The translations under genes were made by a program, and so were the position numbers. The notes beneath the pieces are model-generated. The model searched no databases. It had not been told where the DNA came from and worked only from the letters and a program-made list of their open reading frames with translations. A DNA stretch of 7,367 bases from Phyllobacteriaceae bacterium UBA1059 (GTDB lineage Bacteria; Pseudomonadota; Alphaproteobacteria; Rhizobiales; Rhizobiaceae): contig DCDI01000054.1 of the NCBI GenBank assembly GCA_002316345.1, forward strand, positions 1 through 7,367, read 5' to 3'. Numbering within the stretch: position 1 is the first letter of the stretch; each line of letters begins with the position of its first letter. Positions 1 through 5,566 of this stretch are shown one piece after another.

Positions 1-77
1 AGCCGGAGGGCGACAAACCGTTCCGCGCCAAGCGCCGCACCTGGGGCAATCGCAAGCCGGCCTCGCGCGCGGCCTGA
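1..77 (+). CDS. C-terminal tail of an unidentified basic protein (partial)
   Basis: The frame starting at base 3 is open from the left edge and ends at TGA 75-77, giving 24 visible residues. Eight of them are Lys or Arg, with a central RRTWGNRKP-like stretch. Such basic, disordered tails are common on RNA-binding proteins, for example DEAD-box helicases or rRNA pseudouridine synthases, but no domain is visible and I do not assign a function. A good intrinsic terminator starts 23 bases after the stop, which supports this frame being the real end of a rightward gene. It converges on the SDR gene that follows. Confidence 0.6.
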   Translation, partial: PEGDKPFRAKRRTWGNRKPASRAA

Positions 78-100
78 TTGTCGAAGTGATCGAAAGAAGA

Positions 101-135
101 AAGGCGGAGCCTGGGAAACTAGCTTCGCCTTTTTT
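101..135 (+). terminator. Intrinsic terminator, probably bidirectional
   Basis: A 10-bp stem is formed by 101-110 (AAGGCGGAGC) and 122-131 (GCTTCGCCTT), with one G-U pair and an 11-nt loop. A run of six T follows on the + strand (130-135). Read on the minus strand, the same stem is followed by the T-rich TTTCTTCTTT, so it can end both the rightward gene at 1-77 and the leftward SDR gene. The SDR stop codon lies only a few bases beyond the T-run. Confidence 0.85.
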
Positions 136-137
136 GT

Positions 138-932
138 TTAGCCCCAACTCTTCTTGTTCCAGCCGCTGAGACGAAATAGCAGCTCGTGGCGAAGCCCGTG
201 CGGCAGCATGCGTACCAGCTTCTTCGGCCAGGCGAGGCGACGGGGGAACACGACCTCGAAGCCACCTGAGCGCAGGCCGCTCACCATGCGGGCGGCCGCG
301 GCGTCGGTCTGCATCAGAGCCGGCATCGGGAACTTGTTCAACCGCGTCATGGCGGTTTCCACGAAGCCCGGATTGATCATCTGGATGCGCACATTGATCT
401 TGCGCAGGTCGAAGCGCAGGGCCTCGGCAATCGTGTTCAGCGCCGACTTGGTGGAACCGTAGGCAGCCGTGGTCGGCAGGCCGAAATAGGCGGTGAGCGA
501 ACCGACGATGGCGATCTGGCCCCGCTTGCGCGCTTTCATCTTTTCCACCACCGGAGCCAGACAGCGCACCACGCCGAAGATGTTCACGTCATACACGCGC
601 TCATACAAAGCCGGCTGAACGCGGCTCCCGGCAGCCGGCAGCGACGTGCCGGCGTTCAGCACAGCGAGCGCGATGGGGCCGAGTTCGGCTTCGATGCGCT
701 CGACGGTTGAGCGCGCGGCGTCTTCATCCGTCACATCGAGCGGAAAGGCGAGGATGCGGCCTTTGCCGACAGTTTCTTTGGTCAAGGTCTCGAGCTTGTC
801 GACGCTGCGGGCGGATGCCGCCACCGTATAGCCTTCACGGGCAAGCGCCACGCACAGCGCATAGCCGATGCCGCCGCTGGCACCGGTGACCCATGCGACA
901 CCATCTTCCGGCGAAGCGCGAAACAAGGACAT
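138..932 (-). CDS. SDR family NAD(P)-dependent oxidoreductase
   Basis: Classical short-chain dehydrogenase/reductase of 264 aa, the usual length for a single Rossmann-domain SDR, expected to be cytoplasmic. Visible motifs are the cofactor glycine motif TGASGGIG (residues 16-23), an acidic DV after beta-4 (67-68), NAG (93-95), the structural/catalytic Asn117, Ser145, the catalytic pair Tyr158/Lys162 in YGSTK, and PGFVETAMT (188-196), which contacts the nicotinamide. An Arg after the second strand (SAR, 40-42) hints at NADP(H), which is inference. The start is set at MSLFR because AGGAGA lies 8 bases upstream; a longer open frame to 998 has no such site. The C-terminal 40 residues are basic and hydrophobic (PRRLAWPKK, then LLFRL) and may touch a membrane or substrate. 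The substrate is unknown. It is divergent from cysK and shares no transcript with it. Confidence 0.92.
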   Translation of the reverse strand: MSLFRASPEDGVAWVTGASGGIGYALCVALAREGYTVAASARSVDKLETLTKETVGKGRILAFPLDVTDEDAARSTVERIEAELGPIALAVLNAGTSLPAAGSRVQPALYERVYDVNIFGVVRCLAPVVEKMKARKRGQIAIVGSLTAYFGLPTTAAYGSTKSALNTIAEALRFDLRKINVRIQMINPGFVETAMTRLNKFPMPALMQTDAAAARMVSGLRSGGFEVVFPRRLAWPKKLVRMLPHGLRHELLFRLSGWNKKSWG

Positions 933-940
933 AACAACAT

Positions 941-946
941 TCTCCT
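941..946 (-). promoter_or_regulatory. Ribosome binding site of the SDR gene
   Basis: On the minus strand this reads AGGAGA, 8 bases before the ATG at 932-930. It is the best Shine-Dalgarno match near the 5' end of the gene and decides the start in favour of the 264-aa protein rather than the 286-aa upstream extension. Confidence 0.8.
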
Positions 947-1008
947 GAACGGCTTTGCGTCTATCTGCTTCGGGCCTTGCGAGAAAGAGTTTCCACAATT
1001 AGCTGTGC

Positions 1009-1044
1009 GAAGCGAACGGAAGCGGGTGAAAACCGTTTCGCTTC
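1009..1044. repeat. Inverted repeat / stem-loop in the divergent SDR-cysK region
   Basis: GAAGCGAACGG (1009-1019) pairs with CCGTTTCGCTTC (1033-1044), giving 11 base pairs with a single bulged T and a 13-nt loop. It lies between two divergent genes and has no T-tract, so it does not look like a terminator. It could be a protein-binding operator or a leader-RNA hairpin. I recognise no known riboswitch or regulator site in it. Confidence 0.6.
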
Positions 1045-1098
1045 CATGCGGGCGTGGAACCCATTTCCTTCGGCGGGCTCCGCGATAAAACAACCGTT

Positions 1099-1126
1099 CT
1101 TGCAACCGGGCGCGCCGCTTCTTAAG
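1099..1126 (+). promoter_or_regulatory. Candidate promoter of the cysK operon
   Basis: CTTGCA (1099-1104), a 16-base spacer and CTTAAG (1121-1126) form a weak sigma-70-like pair. They would start transcription about 25-30 bases before the cysK ATG. The -10 element is poor, so this is only the best candidate in the divergent gap. Confidence 0.3.
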
Positions 1127-1159
1127 CTCACCCAGAAATCAGACATCAGTGAGGACAGC

Positions 1160-2194
1160 ATGGATCGCTCCGTACTCGACGCGATCGGCAACACGCCGCT
1201 CATTCGGCTCAAGCGCGCGTCGGAGGAAACCGGCTGCGAGATCTACGGCAAGGCCGAGTTCATGAATCCGGGCCAGTCCGTGAAAGATCGTGCCGGGCTG
1301 TTCATCATCCGCGACGCCGAAGAAAAGGGCCTGCTCAAACCGGGCGGCGTGATCGTGGAGGGCACGGCGGGCAACACGGGTATCGGGCTAACGCTTGTGG
1401 CGAAGGCACTCGGCTATCGCACGGTGATCGTGATCCCGGAAACGCAGAGCCAGGAAAAGAAGGACGTTCTGCGCATTCTTGGTGCCGAGCTCATTGAGGT
1501 GCCGGCGGTGCCCTATAAGGATCCGAACAACTACGTGAAATTGTCCGGCCGTCTTGCCGAGCAGCTCGCGCGCACCGAGCCGAACGGCGCGATCTGGGCC
1601 AACCAGTTCGACAATGTCGCGAATCGCGACGGCCATATCCGCACCACGGCCGAGGAGATCTGGCAGCAGACCGGCGGCAAGCTGGACGGCTTTGTGTGCG
1701 CTGTCGGCAGCGGCGGCACGCTGGTGGGCGTTTCCATGGGCCTGAAGGCGCACAACTCGGCAATCAAGATCGGTCTTGCCGATCCGATGGGCGCGGCTCT
1801 GTACAGCTTCTACACCGAAGGCAAGTTTGCGTCCGAAGGCAGCTCGATCACCGAAGGCATCGGACAGGGCCGTATCACCGCCAATCTGGAAGGTTTCGAA
1901 CCTGACTTCGCCTACCAGATTGAAGACAGCGAAGCGCTGCCGATCATCTTCGACCTGATCGAGGAAGAGGGCCTGTGCCTGGGCGGGTCATGCGGCATCA
2001 ACATCGCCGGCGCGATCCGGTTGGCGCGTGATCTCGGCCCCGGCCATACGATCGTGACGGTGCTGTGCGATTACGGTTCGCGCTATCAGAACAAGCTGTT
2101 CAATCCCGATTTCCTGCGCTCCAAGAACCTGCCTATCCCCACCTGGATGGAGAAGAAGTCGGCAATCGACGTGCCCTTCGAGGCTGGCGCCTGA
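1160..2194 (+). CDS. cysK: Cysteine synthase (O-acetylserine sulfhydrylase family), PLP-dependent
   Basis: Fold-type II PLP enzyme of 344 aa that by family converts O-acetyl-L-serine plus sulfide to L-cysteine in the cytoplasm. The N-terminus has the family signature DAIGNTPLIRL (8-17). The Schiff-base lysine is Lys42 in NPGQSVKDRAG, the substrate-binding asparagine loop is EGTAGNTGIGL (67-77), and the phosphate-binding loop is GSGGT (183-187). TEGIGQGRI (231-239) and DYGSRYQNKLFN (304-315) lie near the C-terminal lobe. Most OASS enzymes have TSGNTG and GTGGT; here the loops read TAGNTG and GSGGT, so this is a divergent subgroup and its preferred sulfur donor or acyl-serine may differ (inference). 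The start ATG has GAGG (1151-1154) 5 bases upstream; a longer in-frame extension to 977 covers non-conserved leader. It is the first gene of a tight cluster, and its TGA overlaps the next ATG by one base (TGATG). Confidence 0.93.
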   Translation: MDRSVLDAIGNTPLIRLKRASEETGCEIYGKAEFMNPGQSVKDRAGLFIIRDAEEKGLLKPGGVIVEGTAGNTGIGLTLVAKALGYRTVIVIPETQSQEKKDVLRILGAELIEVPAVPYKDPNNYVKLSGRLAEQLARTEPNGAIWANQFDNVANRDGHIRTTAEEIWQQTGGKLDGFVCAVGSGGTLVGVSMGLKAHNSAIKIGLADPMGAALYSFYTEGKFASEGSSITEGIGQGRITANLEGFEPDFAYQIEDSEALPIIFDLIEEEGLCLGGSCGINIAGAIRLARDLGPGHTIVTVLCDYGSRYQNKLFNPDFLRSKNLPIPTWMEKKSAIDVPFEAGA

Positions 2195-2931
2195 TGCCGG
2201 TGACTGAGGCTCTGTTTCGCGACGATGCCTATCTCGCGGAAACTGACGCGACCGTGCTTGCTGTCACGGACGATGGGGGCATCGTTCTGGATCGCACCAT
2301 CTTCTACGCGACCTCCGGCGGCCAGCCGGGCGATATAGGCTCGCTGACGCGCGATGACGGCACGGTGGTGCCGATCGCGACCACGGTGACTGGCGAGACC
2401 AAGGAAGACATCATCCATGTGCCCGCTGAAGGCGCACCGGAGCTTTCCGTAGGCGATCATGTGCATCTGGCAATCGATATGGAGCGTAGGCTGAAGCTGA
2501 TGCGCATGCACACCGCCTGCCATCTGCTCACCACCTTCTGCCAGTTTCCCGTGACGGGTGCCGCGGTGTCGGTCGACGATTCGCGCGTCGATTTCGACAT
2601 GCAGGGCGAAACCATCACCAAGGAAGAGGCGACGGACAAGCTGATGGCGCTGGTGCGCGCCGATCATCCCGTGTTCATCCGGATGATCGGGGAAGACGAA
2701 CTCGCCGCCAATCCCTCGCTGGTGAAGTCGAAGAATGTCCGCCCGCGAACGGGCACCGGACAGATCCGGCTCGTCTGCATCGGCGAGGATGCGATGGTCG
2801 ACAGCCAGCCATGCGGCGGCACGCATGTGCGCTCCACAGGCGAGATCGGCGAAATCCATATCGGCAAGATCGAGAAGAAGGGGCGCGAGAACCGCCGGCT
2901 CCGCCTTCGCTTCGGTCCATTGGAAGGGTAG
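2194..2931 (+). CDS. Alanyl-tRNA editing protein, AlaX-like (threonyl/alanyl-tRNA SAD domain)
   Basis: Freestanding homologue of the editing half of alanyl-tRNA synthetase, 245 aa, matching the medium-length AlaX class. By family it hydrolyses Ser- (or Gly-) mischarged tRNA-Ala in trans in the cytoplasm. Visible motifs are SGGQPGDIG (41-49), which marks the small N-terminal barrel, HTACH (His106 and His110) and CGGTH (Cys207 and His211). Together these form the zinc site HxxxH...CxxxH of the SAD domain, so the catalytic metal centre is intact. There is no synthetase catalytic core. The start ATG overlaps the cysK stop by one base, implying translational coupling; the upstream in-frame extension into cysK is a shadow. 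sseA begins 4 bases after its stop. Its place between a cysteine synthase and a sulfurtransferase suggests a role tied to cysteine metabolism, which is inference. Confidence 0.92.
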   Translation: MPVTEALFRDDAYLAETDATVLAVTDDGGIVLDRTIFYATSGGQPGDIGSLTRDDGTVVPIATTVTGETKEDIIHVPAEGAPELSVGDHVHLAIDMERRLKLMRMHTACHLLTTFCQFPVTGAAVSVDDSRVDFDMQGETITKEEATDKLMALVRADHPVFIRMIGEDELAANPSLVKSKNVRPRTGTGQIRLVCIGEDAMVDSQPCGGTHVRSTGEIGEIHIGKIEKKGRENRRLRLRFGPLEG

Positions 2932-2935
2932 GCCT

Positions 2936-3787
2936 ATGAGCGAACAAGCAAACTTCTTCGTCACGCCCGACTGGCTGCAGGACAATCTTGATACGCCGGG
3001 TGTCACGATCATCGACGGATCCTGGTATCTGCCCGCCCAGAATCGCGATCCGAAGGCCGAATACGACGCCGCGCATATTCCCGGCGCCGTGTTCTTCGAT
3101 CACGAGCAGGTGGTCGAGCCATCCAGCACGCTGCCGCACACGTTGCCGACGCCCGAAGACTTCGCCCGCATTATCGGCGCGGCCGGCATTGCCGCAGACG
3201 ATACGATCATCGTTTACGATGGACCCGGCCTGTTCACCGCGCCGCGCGTGTGGTGGATGTTGCGCACCTTCGGCGCCAAGGATGTTCGCATCCTCGAAGG
3301 CGGCTTCGACAGTTGGAAAGCGGCCGGTCGTCCGGTGACGGACGAGCTGACGCCGGTGGCCCCTTGCGTGTTCCACGTCGATCCGCACCCCGATCGTATC
3401 GCGTCTTTCGAAGACATGATGGGGATTGTCGAATCAGGCGAACGGCAGATCGCCCATGCCCGCCCTGCCGGGCGCTTCACAGGCAAAGACCCAGAGCCGC
3501 GCGAAGGCATGCGCACCGGTCACATGCCCGGCGCGCGCAGCCTGCCTGCCTTGTCGCTTGCACGCGACGGCAAGCTGCTGCCGGCGGACGAGCTGAAGGC
3601 TCGAATCGAATCGGCTGGGCTTGATCTGCAAAAGCCGATCGTGACCTCCTGCGGCTCCGGCATTACGGCTGCCGTGCTGTTTCTCGCGCTGGAATCACTC
3701 GGCCACAAAGACGTGAAGCTCTATGATGGCTCGTGGAGCGAATGGGGTTCGCGAACGGACACCCCGGTCACCACAGGCGAGGCATGA
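2936..3787 (+). CDS. sseA: 3-mercaptopyruvate sulfurtransferase (tandem rhodanese)
   Basis: A 283-aa protein with two rhodanese domains (about 8-135 inactive, 155-278 catalytic). By family it moves sulfur from 3-mercaptopyruvate, the transamination product of cysteine, to thiols or cyanide in the cytoplasm. The active-site loop is CGSGITA with Cys239. The CGSG loop indicates mercaptopyruvate preference, whereas thiosulfate rhodaneses carry CRKGVTA. The first domain has AHIPGAVFFD (46-55) and EGGFDSWKAAGRPV (121-134), and the second has TGHMPGA and YDGSWSEWG (263-271). The usual VDARPA(A/G)RF motif reads IAHARPAGRF (172-181), with His174 in place of the conserved Asp. The ATG is preceded by GGAAGGG (2922-2928). 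A longer in-frame extension into the previous gene is a shadow. Its stop overlaps the next start (ATGA). Confidence 0.95.
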   Translation: MSEQANFFVTPDWLQDNLDTPGVTIIDGSWYLPAQNRDPKAEYDAAHIPGAVFFDHEQVVEPSSTLPHTLPTPEDFARIIGAAGIAADDTIIVYDGPGLFTAPRVWWMLRTFGAKDVRILEGGFDSWKAAGRPVTDELTPVAPCVFHVDPHPDRIASFEDMMGIVESGERQIAHARPAGRFTGKDPEPREGMRTGHMPGARSLPALSLARDGKLLPADELKARIESAGLDLQKPIVTSCGSGITAAVLFLALESLGHKDVKLYDGSWSEWGSRTDTPVTTGEA

Positions 3788-4356
3788 AGCACTTGTCCCA
3801 GGAGCCGCAGGAAGCGATCCCTGTCACGGTGACCTTCCTGGAAATGTTGCGGCCGCCATCAGCTTACCCGCGCATGCCTGCAAACAAGCAGCTCGCTCTG
3901 CTGCGGGCGCGCGACATGCCGCTGCATTACTACCGATACCTTATGGATCGAGTAGGCCGCAAATGGCACTGGGTTGCCATGCTTCGCTTATCTGACGAAG
4001 AGCTCGAAGCCTATCTTCGTGCACCTGGCCGCGACATACGCATCCTGTATTTGGAAGGCGCACCCGTCGGTTTCTTCGATCTTCACGCGCAAGTGCCGGA
4101 CTTCGTCGATCTCGCTTATTTCGGCATGATGAGCGAAGCGATCGGGCAGGGGCTTGGACGGTGGTTCCTTGGTGCGGCGATCGAAGCCGCCTGGTCTTAT
4201 CAGCCCAAGCGCGTGGTCGTGCAGACCTGCACTTTGGATCATCCCGCAGCCCTGCCGCTTTACCAGAAGCTCGGCTTTAGTCCGATCGGCCAGACGGCAA
4301 GCGTCATCCAGCCGCTTTCGGAGGCTGAAAGAGCCGCGGCGATCTTCAGCGCCTGA
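3784..4356 (+). CDS. GNAT family N-acetyltransferase
   Basis: A 190-aa protein of the Gcn5-related acetyltransferase fold, by family an acetyl-CoA-dependent acyltransferase; the substrate is not predictable. The acetyl-CoA pyrophosphate loop is visible as IGQGLGRWFL (120-129), preceded by a strand DFVDLAYFGM (106-115). The late motif HPAALPLYQKLGF (153-165) with Tyr160 as possible general acid is typical. About 80 N-terminal residues precede the core and include WHWVAML (61-67), more than in minimal GNATs. The ATG overlaps the sseA stop by 4 bases (ATGA), so it is probably translated by coupling; an alternative upstream in-frame ATG inside sseA lacks support. It is the last gene of the cysK cluster. 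Possible targets include an amino acid or a thiol compound, but this is only neighbourhood inference. Confidence 0.9.
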   Translation: MKHLSQEPQEAIPVTVTFLEMLRPPSAYPRMPANKQLALLRARDMPLHYYRYLMDRVGRKWHWVAMLRLSDEELEAYLRAPGRDIRILYLEGAPVGFFDLHAQVPDFVDLAYFGMMSEAIGQGLGRWFLGAAIEAAWSYQPKRVVVQTCTLDHPAALPLYQKLGFSPIGQTASVIQPLSEAERAAAIFSA

Positions 4357-4406
4357 GGATTGTCTCTGCGGCAACAGCGAAAGCTGCGAGGAACCGCAAC
4401 AGGTGC

Positions 4407-4435
4407 TTGACGGCGCGGGGGGTGACACCTATTGA
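4407..4435 (+). promoter_or_regulatory. Promoter of the tRNA-Cys gene
   Basis: TTGACG (4407-4412), exactly 17 bases of spacer and TATTGA (4430-4435) make the best sigma-70 match in the window. Transcription would start near 4442, about 20 bases before the mature tRNA 5' end, a typical tRNA leader. It shows that the tRNA need not depend on the upstream operon. Confidence 0.7.
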
Positions 4436-4461
4436 ACCGCCCTGTGCGAGGCGCGCGTTGA

Positions 4462-4535
4462 GGCCTCGTGGCGGAGTGGTTACGCAGAGGACTGCAAATC
4501 CTTGCACCCCGGTTCGATTCCGGGCGAGGCCTCCA
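4462..4535 (+). tRNA. tRNA-Cys (anticodon GCA)
   Basis: A complete cloverleaf of 74 nt. The acceptor stem GGCCTCG (4462-4468) pairs with CGAGGCC (4525-4531). The D stem GCG/CGC closes the loop AGTGGTTA-type sequence. The anticodon stem GAGGA (4487-4491)/TCCTT (4499-4503) holds the loop CTGCAAA with anticodon GCA at 4494-4496. The T stem CCCGG/CCGGG (4508-4524) holds TTCGATT. The discriminator base is U (4532), the identity base for CysRS, and CCA is encoded (4533-4535). It charges cysteine and reads UGC/UGU. It stands directly downstream of the cysteine-metabolism cluster, on the same strand. Confidence 0.96.
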
Positions 4536-4604
4536 CCCGCGGCTCGCACAACTCAGAAATGGCGGATCCGCTTCTTGGACCCCCGAATATCTGCAAGGTC
4601 TGCG

Positions 4605-5279
4605 ATGAGCGTCGATTTCGCTACCCAGCGGTTGAGAATGGTGGATGGGCAAGTGCGCACCACCGATGTCACCAGCCTGGAAATCATCGATGCGATGCTC
4701 GCCGTGCCGCGCGAGGACTTCGTTCCCGCCCGCAAGCGTGCACTGTCTTACATCGACGAAGATCTTGAGATTGCACCGGCAATCGGCGGCAATCCAGCGC
4801 GCTTCCTGATGGAAGCCTCGCCCTTCGCCAAGATGGTGCAGATGGCGGACATCCGCGCAAACGACTTCGTTCTGGATGTTGGAACCGGCACTGGCTACAG
4901 CGCCGCGATCCTGTCGCGTCTGGCAAGTTCCGTTGTTGCCCTGGAAAGCGATGCGACCCTGGCCGAGCATGCCACATCGGCCTTGCAGCACCTCGGCTAT
5001 GACAACGTCGCCGTCGTAACCGGCCCCTTGAATGAGGGCTACCCGTCGCAGGGTCCTTACGACGTCATCGTCGTGGAGGGTTCGGTTGACGAGGTGCCGC
5101 AGGTCGTGCTCGATCAGTTGAAGGATCACGGTCGGCTGGTTGCTGTTGTTGGTCGCGGGAATTCCGGATCGGCGCGGCTTTATGTTCGCGAAGCGAAGGC
5201 TGTATCCGGCAGGCCCGTGTTCAACGCCGCCGTTCAGCCGCTGCCCGGTTTCGAAAAGCCGAAGGCTTTCCAGTTCTAA
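4605..5279 (+). CDS. Protein-L-isoaspartate O-methyltransferase family protein (divergent)
   Basis: A 224-aa SAM-dependent methyltransferase of the PCMT fold; true family members methylate isoaspartyl residues in damaged proteins. The N-terminus fits the family: MVDGQVRTTDVTSLEIIDAM (12-31) then VPREDFVPA (34-42). SAM motif I is VLDVGTGTGYSAAIL (89-103), with an acidic ALES (112-115) as motif post-I and YDVIVVEG (152-159) as motif II. What canonical PCMTs carry just before motif I, the conserved Gly-rich TISQPY-type loop that binds the isoaspartyl peptide, is replaced here by RFLMEASPFAKM (66-77). The true substrate may therefore differ. The start ATG has AAGG (4595-4598) 6 bases upstream; an upstream extension would run through the tRNA and is rejected. 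It precedes tolC after a 287-bp gap, an order I recall from other Rhizobiales. Confidence 0.85.
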   Translation: MSVDFATQRLRMVDGQVRTTDVTSLEIIDAMLAVPREDFVPARKRALSYIDEDLEIAPAIGGNPARFLMEASPFAKMVQMADIRANDFVLDVGTGTGYSAAILSRLASSVVALESDATLAEHATSALQHLGYDNVAVVTGPLNEGYPSQGPYDVIVVEGSVDEVPQVVLDQLKDHGRLVAVVGRGNSGSARLYVREAKAVSGRPVFNAAVQPLPGFEKPKAFQF

Positions 5280-5374
5280 GCGTTTTCAAGTTCAGCTGAG
5301 ATCGGCCACCGGCGGTTGCAGATCGCGGCACCTGTACTTGCGCCTGTGAGATCATTGCACAGCGCTTATGGTAA

Positions 5375-5388
5375 GGTTCTATGGAACC
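5375..5388. repeat. Small inverted repeat upstream of tolC
   Basis: GGTTC (5375-5379) and GAACC (5384-5388) flank TATG, giving a perfect 5-bp dyad. It sits about 96 bases after the methyltransferase stop with no T-tract, so it is not a convincing terminator. It may be an operator half-site pair or chance. Confidence 0.3.
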
Positions 5389-5432
5389 GTGCCCTTGCTG
5401 CAACAACAGCCGCAGCATTTATGATCGAACCC

Positions 5433-5448
5433 TTAACCGCGCTTTGAC
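5433..5448 (+). promoter_or_regulatory. CtrA-like binding site upstream of tolC
   Basis: TTAA (5433-5436), seven bases and TTGAC (5444-5448) match the alphaproteobacterial cell-cycle regulator CtrA consensus TTAA-N7-TTAAC at all but one position. The site lies just upstream of the best tolC promoter candidate, 119 bases before the start codon. This is a pattern match only. Confidence 0.4.
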
Positions 5449-5452
5449 ATTC

Positions 5453-5480
5453 TTGCGCAACCGCGGGTGGAAGGTATAGC
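5453..5480 (+). promoter_or_regulatory. Candidate tolC promoter
   Basis: TTGCGC (5453-5458), a 16-base spacer and TATAGC (5475-5480) give a plausible sigma-70 pair with transcription starting near 5487, leaving a leader of roughly 80 bases. A perfect TTGACA (5444-5449) lies just upstream but is 25 bases from this -10, too far to pair with it. Confidence 0.4.
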
Positions 5481-5530
5481 CCTATGCATCGTGGACGACT
5501 GCATATTCTGAGTCCATCGTCGGCAGGTCG

Positions 5531-5549
5531 CGGCTATTTGGTCTAGCCG
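5531..5549 (+). other. Hairpin in the tolC leader RNA
   Basis: CGGCTA (5531-5536) and TAGCCG (5544-5549) form a perfect 6-bp stem with a 7-nt loop, ending 9 bases before the GAGG ribosome binding site (5559-5562). It lacks a T-tract and overlaps no gene. It could affect mRNA stability or translation of tolC. Confidence 0.5.
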
Positions 5550-5566
5550 TCAATCAGTGAGGGCGC

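Noticed and set aside
1054..1098. GGAAC near 1056-1060 with a downstream GTT as an EcfG general-stress promoter
   Set aside because: The distance to the next GTT is much longer than the 16-18 bases EcfG promoters use.
977..1159. A 61-codon N-terminal extension of cysteine synthase
   Set aside because: It adds low-similarity sequence before the conserved start, contains the stem-loop and promoter candidate, and lacks a good ribosome binding site.
2086..3012. A 308-codon minus-strand open frame opposite alaX
   Set aside because: It spans the alaX-sseA junction antisense to two well-recognised genes and shows no motif or ribosome binding site of note.
4375..4386. CAGC-GAAA-GCTG tetraloop hairpin after the GNAT stop as operon terminator
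   Set aside because: A 4-bp stem with no T-tract is too weak. It may be a minor 3' structure, but I cannot support a terminator.
4555..4576. Palindrome GCGGATCCGC (4562-4571) followed by TTCTT as a tRNA-Cys terminator
   Set aside because: The palindrome leaves no room for a loop without opening several pairs, and the T-tract is short and interrupted.
4407..4604. A 66-codon N-terminal extension of the methyltransferase
   Set aside because: It would translate through the tRNA-Cys gene and its promoter. The ATG at 4605 has its own AAGG site and begins at the family-typical N-terminus.
4260..5129. A 289-codon minus-strand open frame crossing the tRNA-Cys gene
   Set aside because: It runs antisense through a tRNA, the end of the GNAT gene and the methyltransferase, so it is a chance frame.
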